Origin: Streptomyces thermolilacinus SPC6
GTDB taxonomy: Bacteria; Actinomycetota; Actinomycetes; Streptomycetales; Streptomycetaceae
DNA length: 64,000 nucleotides
Direction of reading: 5' to 3'
Assembly (NCBI RefSeq): GCF_000478605.2
Contig: NZ_ASHX02000001.1
Coordinates: 3,263,895 to 3,327,894, forward strand
The notes beneath the pieces were generated by a model that saw only the letters and a list, made by a program, of their open reading frames with translations, ran no database searches and had not been told where the DNA came from. Shown in pieces: positions 17,987-26,708 of this stretch; within the stretch, counting starts at the first letter, position 1, and each line of letters opens with the position of its first letter. Position numbers and translations under genes: made by a program.

Positions 17987-19492
17987 GTGACCATTCCGGA
18001 GCCCTTGGACGACCCCTGGACCGACAGTGGCCCGAGCGACCGCTTGCCCGTCTCACGCCAGCGCGGTGCCGAAGCCCCTGTGGGCAGCCGGGGCGGCCGC
18101 GGCCGGGGACGCGAGGACCAGCACGAGCGGGGCAGCGAGAGCGGCCCCTGGGACAGCGGCGCCGGCGGCTTCGAGCGCGTACCCCCGCAGGACCTCGACG
18201 CCGAGCAGTCCGTGCTCGGCGGCATGCTGCTGTCCAAGGACGCCATCGCGGACGTCGTGGAGATCCTCAAGGGCCACGACTTCTACCGTCCGGCCCACGA
18301 GACGATCTACACGGCCATCCTGGACCTCTACGCCAAGGGCGAGCCGGCCGACCCCATCACCGTGGGCGCCGAACTCACCAAGCGCGGCGAGATCACCCGG
18401 GTGGGCGGCGCGTCGTACCTCCACACCCTGGTGCAGTCCGTACCGACGGCGGCCAACGCCTCGTACTACGCGGAGATCGTCCACGAGCGCGCCGTGCTGC
18501 GCCGTCTCGTGGAGGCCGGCACCAAGATCACGCAGATGGGGTACGCGGCCGACGGCGACGTGGACGAGATCGTCAACCAGGCCCAGGCCGAGATCTACGC
18601 CGTCACGGAGCAGCGCACCAGCGAGGACTACCTCCCGCTGAGCGACATCATGGAGGGCGCCCTCGACGAGATCGAGGCGATCGGCTCCCGCAGCGGCGAG
18701 ATGACCGGTGTCCCCACCGGCTTCACCGACTTCGACTCCCTCACCAACGGCCTCCACCCCGGCCAGATGATCGTCATCGCGGCCCGTCCCGCCATGGGCA
18801 AGTCCACCCTGGCGCTGGACTTCGCCCGCGCCTGCTCGATCAAGCACAACCTGCCGAGCGTCATCTTCTCCCTGGAAATGGGCCGCAACGAGATCGCGAT
18901 GCGTCTGCTGTCCGCCGAGGCGCGGGTGGCGCTGCACCACATGCGGTCCGGGACGATGACCGACGAGGACTGGACGCGGTTGGCCCGGCGCATGCCGGAC
19001 GTCTCCCAGGCCCCGCTGTACATCGACGACTCGCCGAACCTGTCGATGATGGAGATCCGCGCCAAGTGCCGCCGCCTGAAGCAGCGGAACAACCTCAAGC
19101 TCGTCGTCATCGACTACCTCCAGCTGATGCAGTCCGGCGGCTCCCGCCGCGCCGAGAGCCGCCAGCAGGAGGTCTCGGACATGTCCCGTAACCTCAAGCT
19201 CCTCGCGAAGGAGCTGGAGATCCCGGTCATCGCCCTGTCGCAGCTGAACCGAGGCCCCGAGCAGCGCACGGACAAGAAGCCCATGGTGTCCGACCTGCGA
19301 GAGTCCGGCTCGATCGAGCAGGACGCGGACATGGTGATCCTGCTGCACCGCGAGGACGCGTACGAGAAGGAGTCCCCGCGCGCCGGCGAGGCGGACCTCA
19401 TCGTGGCCAAGCACCGAAACGGCCCCACGGCCACCATCACGGTCGCCTTCCAGGGCCACTACTCCCGCTTCGTCGACATGGCCCAGACCTGA
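17987..19492 (+). CDS. dnaB: Replicative DNA helicase DnaB
   Basis: 501 aa. A variable basic/Gly N-terminal extension (1-62) is typical of actinomycetes. The DnaB N-domain starts at PPQDLDAEQSVLGGMLLSKDAI. The RecA-like motor has Walker A ARPAMGKST near 265, Walker B LKLVVIDYLQLM and the ALSQLNRGPEQR motif. No intein interrupts it. GTG 17987 is preceded by GGGAGGAGGT; an earlier in-frame GTG at 17963 precedes the ribosome site and was rejected. DnaA boxes lie upstream. Confidence 0.96.
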   Translation: MTIPEPLDDPWTDSGPSDRLPVSRQRGAEAPVGSRGGRGRGREDQHERGSESGPWDSGAGGFERVPPQDLDAEQSVLGGMLLSKDAIADVVEILKGHDFYRPAHETIYTAILDLYAKGEPADPITVGAELTKRGEITRVGGASYLHTLVQSVPTAANASYYAEIVHERAVLRRLVEAGTKITQMGYAADGDVDEIVNQAQAEIYAVTEQRTSEDYLPLSDIMEGALDEIEAIGSRSGEMTGVPTGFTDFDSLTNGLHPGQMIVIAARPAMGKSTLALDFARACSIKHNLPSVIFSLEMGRNEIAMRLLSAEARVALHHMRSGTMTDEDWTRLARRMPDVSQAPLYIDDSPNLSMMEIRAKCRRLKQRNNLKLVVIDYLQLMQSGGSRRAESRQQEVSDMSRNLKLLAKELEIPVIALSQLNRGPEQRTDKKPMVSDLRESGSIEQDADMVILLHREDAYEKESPRAGEADLIVAKHRNGPTATITVAFQGHYSRFVDMAQT

Positions 19493-19566
19493 TCGGTGAA
19501 AAGCTGTTCGCCGCAGACCTGATCGGGAGGCGGATGGTGTCGTGATCTCGCAGGCCGTGTCGTACC

Positions 19567-19584
19567 GATGTCGTATACGACATC
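19567..19584. promoter_or_regulatory. 18-bp perfect palindrome GATGTCGTATACGACATC
   Basis: Perfectly symmetric and embedded in the 90-bp gap between the dnaB stop and the convergent hypothetical gene, just touching the latter's stop codon. The core GTCGTATACGAC resembles GntR-type operators. It is too short and AT-centred for a terminator. Function unknown. Confidence 0.6.
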
Positions 19585-20613
19585 ACCGGACCACCCGCTG
19601 ACGAAACGCCCAGTCGCGGTCGCCGGGCGTCGGCTCGGTTCGCCAACGAGCCCGTACGACGCCGTCGTTGTCGGGCATGACAGCAGTGCACAGAGCCACA
19701 CGCTCACCCGCGTATACCGACAGGAGCGCGGCGGCATGAGCCCGGGACAGCCGGGCGGTCAGTTCGGGGAACTCCGCCTCGTCGGCGATGGCGCTGCGAA
19801 TGTCGCCGTCGTCGTCTTGCCACACGCCTTCGATGAGGCCCTCAGCGGGCAGGGCTCTCAGGACGGCCTCGATGTCGGTGGACAGGGACGGCCAGACGGC
19901 GAGACGGGCACGGGGAGCCAGTCCCACGCGAACGGCATCGAGGGTGTGGCTCGTGAGACGGTGCCATCGTGAGGCACCTTCGAGATACGTCTCCTCCAGC
20001 ATTCCTGCACGGCCGGTGGCGACTGCCCTGTGCAGGTCGGCCCAGAAGCCGTCATCGCCGGGCCGCTGGATGACCTCATCCTCCTCCTCGGCCTCGAAGG
20101 CGTACGGGGAGGCGTCCAGGCGTTCTGGGAACAGTCCGAGCTCCCGGCTGCGGGCCAACGCTTCCTCGCAGGGGCGGCTGCTGCTGATGTAGAGGTACTG
20201 GTCCCATCCCACATGGACCGCGAACGCGCCTTCCGCTTCCAGTCGGCACCAGGCGCCGTAGTCGCGCAACATGGCCCGCACCAACTCCAGCCCGGTTTCC
20301 AGCGGCACTTCGGTCCCGTCGTGAAAACCGGTGGGGCCGGCAGGAAGGAGCCCATCCAACCCGAAGCCGTGCACAGCAGGCTCCAGACCGGAGTGCGCGA
20401 AGGACGGGATCTGTGGTTCCCGTACGGCCAGGTGATCGACTCCGGTGCCCTCGGCGAAGGCAGCGACCGCCTGAAGATACGACGCCTCGACCCTGCCGTG
20501 ATCGCTGACCGTGTCCTCGCTGCCGGTGTAGTGCCCGTGTTGATCCTGGTCGGCGGGTCGTACTTGGCGACGCGGTAGACGTAGGGAAGCCGCACGGGGT
20601 CATCATCCAGCAT
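19583..20613 (-). pseudogene. Streptomycete hypothetical protein, apparent one-base frameshift near 20553
   Basis: Reading leftward from ATG 20613 gives MLDDDPVRLPYVYRVAKYDP, then nonsense. From about 20553 the neighbouring frame reads DQDQHGHYTGSEDTVSDHG and continues without a stop for about 320 codons. Joining them by restoring one base (CCGCCGAC to CCGGCCGAC or similar) yields a ~343-aa protein resembling a family I recall in streptomycetes with a YRVTKYDPADRDEHG N-terminus. Function unknown. If unrepaired, only a GTG at 20374 could start the remaining 263-aa frame, with no ribosome site seen. It is either a true pseudogene or a sequencing error. The bases around the start hold the inverted repeat CTCGTG-N6-CACGAG. 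Confidence 0.65.
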
Positions 20614-20777
20614 GCTCGTGTCGCCCCACGAGGAGATACCGCGGGAGGTGCGACAGAGAGGTGGCAGCTTCCTGACGCGGATCAGGATGTGCCGGTCAGG
20701 GACCCTCCGATGAGGAACGCGCGTGCCTGCGCGCGATCGGCCTGCGACTGGCTCCCGACGCCGAGGTCTCCCCGTCG

Positions 20778-21608
20778 GTGTCGGTCGAGGACCTGCCGCA
20801 ACGCGTTCAAGGGCCCTACGGCCGCGACCGGTGCCATGTGTGTACGTCGAGATCTGCGGCCAGGCCCCTACTGGACGCAGGGCCCGTTTCGGTGGACCAG
20901 GACAATGTCCTGGCCGGGCGGCGCAATCGGCGCATGGGTGGATCCTCTGTGGACCTGGGCTTCGTCACCGCGCCGTCCGGCACGCTTGTGCTGGGGATGG
21001 CGGGTCAGATGGACCAGTGGCGGGTGCTGGGGCGGCCATTGTCCGAGCGTGCCAGGGAGGCTGCGGCGCTCGGCGGAGGACATCTGCGTGACTGGTTGTG
21101 CGAAGCAGTCGCGGTACCCGCGGCGAAGGACCAGCGCCTGTCTGTACGTGCCCGCACGTCCCCTTCACCGTTCGACGGGAAGCCGACGATCGCGACCCTG
21201 GAGGTCCAGCTCGGTCTTCCCTGGGTGGGGACCAGGCAGCCCGAGACGCCGATCCAGCTCGGCGATCTGCCCGTCGACCGGACCGGCATGGTTGTCGGTG
21301 ACGCCTCGGGGCTCGACGCGTGGACGGGGCTGAGCAGCGAGTTGGCTGAGACCGTGCCCGCCGACTTCTCCCGTTCGAGCCGAGCCGGGCGGGACCATCT
21401 GCTGCTCCGCTTCGGAGCGATCCAGGTCGGCGGCTGCCCTGTGCTGGGGATGCACTGGTGCCAGGGGGACCACTCGATGAGGCACCGAGGGGAGCGGGCC
21501 GCCGGCCGTGTCTATCCGGTGACGATCGAAGCGGATGCGGTGGATAGGACGGTGCCGCGCTGGACCATTCCGCGCTACAGCGCCGATCACGGAGGGCGAG
21601 GGCGGTGA
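20778..21608 (+). CDS. Hypothetical protein of unknown family
   Basis: 276 aa from a GTG, or 224 aa from ATG 20934. I do not recognise it. Third codon positions are visibly less GC-rich than in neighbours (CCA, TCA, GAA, GTA and CTT codons), suggesting recent acquisition. There is no signal peptide or membrane segment. The middle (GTLVLGMAGQMDQWRVLG, WLCEAVAVPAAKDQRLSV) is soluble alpha/beta-like. The frame stays open upstream to 20676 with protein-like text (SDEERACLRAIGLRLAPDAEVS) but no start codon, so the N-terminus may be lost or frameshifted. Confidence 0.45.
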   Translation: MSVEDLPQRVQGPYGRDRCHVCTSRSAARPLLDAGPVSVDQDNVLAGRRNRRMGGSSVDLGFVTAPSGTLVLGMAGQMDQWRVLGRPLSERAREAAALGGGHLRDWLCEAVAVPAAKDQRLSVRARTSPSPFDGKPTIATLEVQLGLPWVGTRQPETPIQLGDLPVDRTGMVVGDASGLDAWTGLSSELAETVPADFSRSSRAGRDHLLLRFGAIQVGGCPVLGMHWCQGDHSMRHRGERAAGRVYPVTIEADAVDRTVPRWTIPRYSADHGGRGR

Positions 21609-21718
21609 GCGGCGGGAAATCCGTTGCCGAGGGCGTGGGGGGTCGCTCAGGATGCGGGGATGTTGACGCTTTGCGGGCGCCCGGCTTCGGTGGGGTGGGC
21701 GGTTGGGGTTGAGGGCGG

Positions 21719-22351
21719 GTGATCGGGGCGCTGGTCGCCGGGGCGGTTGCCGGGTTGGGGATCGCCGTGCCGGTGGGGGCTGTGGGGGCGTACCTCGTGG
21801 CGGTGACGGCTCGGACGTCCTGGCGGGTCGGTGCCTGTGCGGCGCTCGGCGTGGCGACCGCTGACGGGCTGTACGCGCTGGTCGCCATGGCCGGGGGCTC
21901 GGTCCTCGTACCGCTGCTGGAGCCCGTCATGGTGCCGCTGCGCTGGGTTTCGGCTCTGGTGCTCGTCGCGCTGGCGGTGAAGGGGGCCGTGACCGCGGTC
22001 GGGCGGTACCGGGCGCGGCAGGGGGCCGTGGCTGACGGGGACCGTCGGGCGCTCGGGCCTGGGCGGGCGTATCTGGTGTTCCTGGGGATCACGTTGCTGA
22101 ACCCCATGACCGTGGTGTACTTCGCCGCCCTGGTGATCGGTGGCGGTTCCGCCGGGCAGTTCGGTGCGCTGGAGCGGGCGCTGTTCGTCGCCGCCGCGTT
22201 CGTCGCGTCCGCCGGTTGGCAGCTGTTTCTCGCCGGGGGCGGGGCGCTGCTCGGGCGGGGGTTGACCAGCGCCTGGGGGAGGCTGGTCACCGCGCTGGTG
22301 TCCAGCGCCCTCATCACCGGCCTCGCGGTTCACCTGCTCGTGACCGCCTGA
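21719..22351 (+). CDS. LysE family amino-acid exporter-like membrane protein
   Basis: 210 aa with six hydrophobic segments. The LysE/RhtB signature is visible as PVGAVGAYLVAVTARTSWRVGACAALGVATADGLYA and LGITLLNPMTVVYFAALV. The substrate is unknown. It starts at GTG with GAGGG close upstream. It converges with the GPP34 gene, 16 bp between stops. Confidence 0.85.
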   Translation: MIGALVAGAVAGLGIAVPVGAVGAYLVAVTARTSWRVGACAALGVATADGLYALVAMAGGSVLVPLLEPVMVPLRWVSALVLVALAVKGAVTAVGRYRARQGAVADGDRRALGPGRAYLVFLGITLLNPMTVVYFAALVIGGGSAGQFGALERALFVAAAFVASAGWQLFLAGGGALLGRGLTSAWGRLVTALVSSALITGLAVHLLVTA

Positions 22352-22367
22352 CCGCCCGACCCGTGCG

Positions 22368-23027
22368 TCAGGTGCAGGCCGCGATGGTCGCCGCGGTCAC
22401 CGCCGCCATCGTCGCCTGCATGTCGCGGATCGCTCTGCGCACGCTGTCGGCCGTCCACTCCCCCTCCGCGATCGCCGCCATGCGCGGCTCGACCTCCCTG
22501 CGGGGAACGTCGGGGAAGGCGATGCCGTGCAGCCGGGCGCCGTGCAGGAGCGCGATCAGCCCCGACGTGCGGTCGTCGGGGCGGGCGCCCTGCACGACGA
22601 CCCGGGCCAGCCGCTCGCGGAGCTCGCGTTCCACGCTGCCGTCGGCCTCCGGGTAGCGCCGGACCGGGAAGAGCCCCAGCGCGCGGTGCTTCTCCTCGAC
22701 GATCAGTCCGCGTTCGCAGAGGCGGCGCACCGTCGCCCGTACGGCGGTCGGCTGGTCCTTCACCAGCCAGTCGGTGACCTTCGCCGAGCGGCGGCGCTGG
22801 ACCCACTCGCCGAGGCGGTGCAGCCGGTCGTCGAGCAGCCCGTCGCCCGTCGGCGAGGCATCGGTGACACTCACCCTGCCGGACATGACCCGGACCCGGT
22901 CCCGTACGACCAGCTCCAGCAGGGTGCCGCCCGCCACGGCCCAGCCCGCAGAGGCGCGGTCCTTCGCGACGCCGGACTCGTCGTCCAGCGACAGCAGCAT
23001 GACTTCCTCGCCCAGCGTCACGGACAC
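22368..23027 (-). CDS. GPP34 (GOLPH3/VPS74-like) family protein
   Basis: 219 aa. It starts VSVTLGEEVMLLSLDDESG, the typical bacterial GPP34 opening, then alternates helices with a basic hairpin (VQRRRSAKVTDWLVKD). In eukaryotes this fold binds phosphatidylinositol-4-phosphate on Golgi membranes. Streptomycetes have many copies of unknown role. GTG start with GAGGGGAG seven bases upstream. Divergent from the serine hydrolase. Confidence 0.85.
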   Translation of the reverse strand: MSVTLGEEVMLLSLDDESGVAKDRASAGWAVAGGTLLELVVRDRVRVMSGRVSVTDASPTGDGLLDDRLHRLGEWVQRRRSAKVTDWLVKDQPTAVRATVRRLCERGLIVEEKHRALGLFPVRRYPEADGSVERELRERLARVVVQGARPDDRTSGLIALLHGARLHGIAFPDVPRREVEPRMAAIAEGEWTADSVRRAIRDMQATMAAVTAATIAACT

Positions 23028-23112
23028 GTGCGGCTCCCCTCGGTCAACCGGTCACTGACGATGACGTCGGGCGACGTCCAAGGGTTCCCTGCCGTGCGGT
23101 ACACCTGGGCCC

Positions 23113-24486
23113 ATGACCTCATCTTCCGTGTCACTCCTGCCCACCACGGAGCGCGCGCTGCTCCACCGGATCGCCGTCGGCCAGGCGGAGGGCCGCGCAC
23201 CCTCGCTCGTCGGGGCGGTCGCCCGGAGCGGCCGGCTCGTGTGGGCGGGCGCGCGAGGCGACGTCCCCGTCGCCGCCGACACGCAGTACCGGATCGGTTC
23301 GATCACCAAGACCTTCACCGCCGTCCTGGTGATGCGGCTGCGGGACGAGGGCCTGCTGGACCTGGACGAGCCTTTGGAGAAGCGTCTGCCGGACACTGGT
23401 GTGGGAGCCGCGACGATCGCCCAACTCCTTTGTCACACCGGCGGCCTGGCGGCCGAGTCGCCCGGTCCGTGGTGGGAGCGGACCCCCGGTGTGCTGCGTC
23501 CCGGCTTGGCCGATGTGCTCGGGGAGAAGCCGCTCGCGCATGTGCCGGGGCGCCGGTTCCACTACTCCAACACCGGCTACACGCTGCTCGGTTCGCTGGT
23601 CTCGGCGGTGCGGGGCGTCCCCTGGGAGGAGGCGCTGCGCACCGAGATCCTGGAGCCGCTGGGCATGGGCCGGACGACGTACCAGCCGGTGGCGCCGTAC
23701 GCCGAGGGCTGGGCGGTGCACCCCTGGGCGGATGTGCTGCTGCCCGAGCCGACCGAGGACCTGGGGCTGATGGCCCCGGCCGGTCAGCTGTGGTCCACCG
23801 CCGGGGACCTCTGCCGGTTCGCCTCGTTCCTCTCGGTGGGTGACGACCGGGTGCTCTCAGCGGAGTCCGTACGGGAGATGCGTACACCCGCCGCTCCGCC
23901 GATGGCGGGGGACTGGGACGGTGACTACGGGCTCGGCGTACGGGTGTTGCGGCAGGACGGCCGCACGCTGGTCGGCCACTCCGGTTCGCTGCCCGGTTTC
24001 GTCGCCGCCTTGTGGTTCAGCACCGACGACGACGTTGCCGCCGTCGTCCTGGCCAACGCGACGTCCGGTCCGGAGCCCTGGGCGGTCGCCGCCGACCTCG
24101 TACGGATCGTCGCGGAGGCCGAGCCACCGCTGCCCGAGCCGTGGCGGCCCCTTCCGGAGGCCGACACCGCCCTGCTCGCGTTGACCGGCCCCTGGTACTG
24201 GGGGACGTACGCGTACGGGCTGAAGGTGCTCCCGGACGGCCATCTGGAACTGCAACCGCTGCGCGGCTTCGGGCGCGGGTCCCGGTTCCGGCCGCTCCCG
24301 GACGGCACCTGGCTCGGGCTCGACGGCTACTACGACGGAGAGCCGCTCCGCGTGGTCCGCCACCAGGATGGCTCGGTGAGCCATCTGGATCTGGGCTCGT
24401 TCGTGTTCACACGCGAGCCGTACGAGCCGGGTGGCGCCGTGCCGGGCGGTGTGGACGAGGGCGGCTGGCGGGGCGGCAGCAGCTGA
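23113..24486 (+). CDS. Beta-lactamase/D-Ala-D-Ala carboxypeptidase-like serine hydrolase (class C fold)
   Basis: 457 aa. The SxxK catalytic motif is SITK near residue 63, the YxN motif is YSN near 155, and the third motif is HSGS near 294. It has no signal peptide, so the protein is cytoplasmic. This argues for an esterase or peptidase role rather than antibiotic resistance. The C-terminal 100 residues form an extra beta domain (GTYAYGLKVLPDGHLELQPLRG), common in actinobacterial members. It ends two bases before a parS site. Confidence 0.85.
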   Translation: MTSSSVSLLPTTERALLHRIAVGQAEGRAPSLVGAVARSGRLVWAGARGDVPVAADTQYRIGSITKTFTAVLVMRLRDEGLLDLDEPLEKRLPDTGVGAATIAQLLCHTGGLAAESPGPWWERTPGVLRPGLADVLGEKPLAHVPGRRFHYSNTGYTLLGSLVSAVRGVPWEEALRTEILEPLGMGRTTYQPVAPYAEGWAVHPWADVLLPEPTEDLGLMAPAGQLWSTAGDLCRFASFLSVGDDRVLSAESVREMRTPAAPPMAGDWDGDYGLGVRVLRQDGRTLVGHSGSLPGFVAALWFSTDDDVAAVVLANATSGPEPWAVAADLVRIVAEAEPPLPEPWRPLPEADTALLALTGPWYWGTYAYGLKVLPDGHLELQPLRGFGRGSRFRPLPDGTWLGLDGYYDGEPLRVVRHQDGSVSHLDLGSFVFTREPYEPGGAVPGGVDEGGWRGGSS

Positions 24487-24487
24487 C

Positions 24488-24501
24488 GTTTCACGTGAAA
24501 C
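24488..24501. other. parS centromere site (exact)
   Basis: Exact GTTTCACGTGAAAC filling the 20-bp gap between two convergent stop codons. Confidence 0.93.
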
Positions 24502-24506
24502 ATCGC

Positions 24507-24959
24507 TCAGAGCGCCAGCTTGAAGCCCACGTGTGAGGCGGTGAAGCCGAGACGCTCGTAGAAGCGGTGGGCGTCCGTGCGGGTCACGTCCGACGTGAGC
24601 TGGACCAGTACGCAGTCCTGACGGCGGGACTCCTCGATGGCCCATTCGAACAGGCGGGTGCCGAGTCCGCTGCCCCGTGCGTCGGCGTGGATCCGTACCG
24701 CCTCGATGAGGGCGCGGGTGGCGCCCTGCCGGGACAGGCCCGGTATCACGGTCAGGTGGAGCGTGCCGATGACCTGGCCCTCTCGGACGGCCACGACCAG
24801 GTGTTGGTTGGGGTCCTCCGCCACTCGCTCGAAGGCCGCGAGGTAGGGGGAGAGGTCATCGGGCGTCTCCCGCTCGGCGCCGAGCGGGTCGTCGGCGAGC
24901 ATGGCCACGATGACGGGGATGTCGGCCGCTGTCGCGCGCCGGATCTCAAGATCACTCAT
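24507..24959 (-). CDS. GNAT family N-acetyltransferase
   Basis: 150 aa. A single GNAT domain: LEIRRATAADIPVIVAML opens it, RIHADARGSGLGTRLFEWAI is the acetyl-CoA pyrophosphate loop (R/Q-x-x-G-x-G/A), and AHRFYERLGFTASHVGFKL closes it. Acceptor unknown. ATG 24959 is chosen; the frame is open further upstream only because it runs into a decayed gene. A TACTGT box seven bases before ATG implies a leaderless mRNA. Confidence 0.9.
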   Translation of the reverse strand: MSDLEIRRATAADIPVIVAMLADDPLGAERETPDDLSPYLAAFERVAEDPNQHLVVAVREGQVIGTLHLTVIPGLSRQGATRALIEAVRIHADARGSGLGTRLFEWAIEESRRQDCVLVQLTSDVTRTDAHRFYERLGFTASHVGFKLAL

Positions 24960-24966
24960 GGGCCGG

Positions 24967-24972
24967 ACAGTA
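24967..24972 (-). promoter_or_regulatory. Leaderless promoter -10 of the GNAT gene
   Basis: TACTGT ends seven bases before the ATG, with no Shine-Dalgarno between. It lies inside the remnant of the old neighbouring gene. Confidence 0.5.
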
Positions 24973-24989
24973 CCCCGGTGCCCATGGTT

Positions 24990-25175
24990 CCACGAGGGGA
25001 GGCGCAAGGCGAAGACCGTGGCCGCCGCGGTGACGAGCTTCAGCCAGGACTTGGTCCACACCCAGTAGTGGCGGGCCAGCCCCCAAGGGGTCCGAGGGAC
25101 AGCCCCAGCCGGCTGACGGACACGGCGACATGCGCGACGAGGAGGGCCCGGCGAACGGGACGCTTGAGTGGTTTC
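24990..25175 (-). pseudogene. Decayed DUF2269-like membrane protein remnant
   Basis: Two out-of-frame pieces remain. The first reads RRALLVAHVAVSVSRLGLSLGP. After a frame change near 25090 the second reads WGLARHYWVWTKSWLKLVTA and continues ATVFALRLPSW. In intact small membrane proteins of this kind these are the first and third-to-fourth helices, about 60 residues apart, so the middle has been deleted. No start or stop belongs to it. It occupies most of the 310-bp GNAT/Nudix gap, with a parS at its 5' side. Confidence 0.55.
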
Positions 25176-25184
25176 ACGTGAAAC
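25171..25184. other. parS centromere site (exact)
   Basis: Exact GTTTCACGTGAAAC, 683 bp from the previous exact copy, at the upstream edge of the decayed gene. Confidence 0.93.
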
Positions 25185-25270
25185 ACGGTCCCGCCCGGGC
25201 CCCGCCGTGCGCGTCCGACAGGGGAAGCAACCGGGGCTACTCGCGTCGGTGTACGGGCCCCCCGGGCCTG

Positions 25271-25750
25271 TCAGCCGAGGTCGGGGGCGTGCATGGCGCG
25301 GACGCCTTCGATGTTGCCGTCCAGGTAGTGCCGCAGCGACAGGGGGACGAGGTGCACAACGGCGATGCCCACCCGGCTGAACGGAACGCGCACGACCTCG
25401 TACTCGCCGACCGGCTCCTCCACCTCGGGGCCGTGCCGTCGGCTCAGGTCCATGGACTCCAGGCGGCAGACGAAGAAGTGCTGCACCTTCACTCCGGAGA
25501 CGCCGCCGTCCTCGATGTGCTCGACCGTGTCGACGAAGCAGGGCACCACGTCCGTGATCTTCGCGCCGAGCTCCTCGTGGATTTCACGGTGCAGGGCGTC
25601 CACGACCGTCGCGTCAGTCGGCTCCACGCCTCCGCCCGGCGTCAGCCAGTAGGGGTCCATCCCGGGCTTCGTTCGTTTGATCAGGATGAGGTCGTCGCCG
25701 TCGAGGAGGATGGCCCGTGCGGTGCGCTTGACCACTGGACGTTCGGTCAT
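25271..25750 (-). CDS. Nudix hydrolase with atypical Nudix box
   Basis: 159 aa. The box reads GGGVEPTDATVVDALHREIHEELGA. The REUxEExGU half is intact (metal ligands present), but the first conserved Glu seven residues before REU is Ala. The PYWLTPGGGVEPTD start resembles ADP-ribose/8-oxo-dGTP-type hydrolases. Substrate unknown. No good ribosome site is visible before ATG 25750. The adjacent LysR gene is on the same strand, 61 bp upstream. Confidence 0.85.
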   Translation of the reverse strand: MTERPVVKRTARAILLDGDDLILIKRTKPGMDPYWLTPGGGVEPTDATVVDALHREIHEELGAKITDVVPCFVDTVEHIEDGGVSGVKVQHFFVCRLESMDLSRRHGPEVEEPVGEYEVVRVPFSRVGIAVVHLVPLSLRHYLDGNIEGVRAMHAPDLG

Positions 25751-25811
25751 GGCATGAAAATGGCCCGTGGCGTTCCGCTTGAAACGCCTGCGGGCCCGCG
25801 ACCCCCTACGG

Positions 25812-26708
25812 TCACCACTCGACCGCTGCCCGTAACAGCGTCTCGTGCGCCCGGGTGATGTGGGTCAGGGAGAGTGTGCCCGCGCGTACCACCAGGAAGT
25901 ACGTGCGCAGGGGAGGCACCGGCGGCTCCAGCAGTGCGACGAGGCGGCCGCTCGCCAGCGCCTCCTCGCACAGGTAGCGCGGGAGGACGGCGAGGCCGAC
26001 TCCCGAGGCCGCGCTCTCCAGGACGGCACGCAGATCGGGGACGACGACCGTGGCGGACGCGGCAGGCTTGGACTCGAAGACGGCCGACCAGTACCGCGTC
26101 ACGAACGGCAGCGACTCGTGAACCTCGATCACCGGGAGCCCGTCCAGGACCACCGAGCCCCCGCTCGGCAGACCGTCCGGGGCCAGCCGGGCGGCCCAGC
26201 GCGGTGCGGCGACCAGCACATGCTCCTCGTCGCACAGCGGCGTCGCCGTCAGCAGCCCGCCGCGCGGCCGGGCCGTGGACAGGACCAGGTCGTGGCGCCC
26301 GGCGGCCAGTCCGTCGAGGCTCTCCTCGGCGGCGGCGAACAGCGATGTCCGCACCGACAGGCCCTCCGCCACGAGGGGCGCCAGCGCCGGTAACGCGCGC
26401 AGTGAGACCAGCTCGGGCGGCCCGGCGAGGTGGAGGGTGCGGCCCACGACGCGGCCGTTCAGTCCGGTCTCGGTGATCTCGACGAGGGCGTCCAGGTGCG
26501 GGGCGGCCCGGTGGGCGAGTTCGTCGCCGACCGTCGTGGGCGTGACCCCACGGGCCTGACGCAGGAACAGCGGCCGTCCGAGCTGCCGCTCCAGCGTGCG
26601 GATCTGGCTGGTCACAGCAGGCTGGGAGAGGCCGAGAAGGGCCGCGGCGCGGGTGAAGGAGCCGGCTCGGTGCACCGTGAGGAAGGTCCGCAGCAGGCCC
26701 AGATCCAT
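25812..26708 (-). CDS. LysR family transcriptional regulator
   Basis: 298 aa. The winged HTH (1-60) reads MDLGLLRTFLTVHRAGSFT then AAALLGLSQPAVTSQIRTLE. The effector-binding domain (about 90-295) is full length. ATG 26708 has GGAAGGGAGGGG directly upstream. The 214-bp region upstream includes an AT-rich tract (CTATAAATATGTCGATAG) suitable for promoter and operator. Target unknown; nearest candidates are the Nudix gene downstream and the upstream PLP enzyme. Confidence 0.92.
   Translation of the reverse strand: MDLGLLRTFLTVHRAGSFTRAAALLGLSQPAVTSQIRTLERQLGRPLFLRQARGVTPTTVGDELAHRAAPHLDALVEITETGLNGRVVGRTLHLAGPPELVSLRALPALAPLVAEGLSVRTSLFAAAEESLDGLAAGRHDLVLSTARPRGGLLTATPLCDEEHVLVAAPRWAARLAPDGLPSGGSVVLDGLPVIEVHESLPFVTRYWSAVFESKPAASATVVVPDLRAVLESAASGVGLAVLPRYLCEEALASGRLVALLEPPVPPLRTYFLVVRAGTLSLTHITRAHETLLRAAVEW

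Noticed and set aside
17987..19492. Intein in DnaB
   Set aside because: The helicase motifs run uninterrupted and length is normal.
20965..22317. 450-codon minus-strand frame over the unknown gene and LysE
   Set aside because: Low-complexity Arg/Pro/Ser composition typical of antisense frames; LysE motifs are on the plus strand.
25770..25783. GTTCCGCTTGAAAC as a parS
   Set aside because: Three mismatches including both central bases region; within range of chance.
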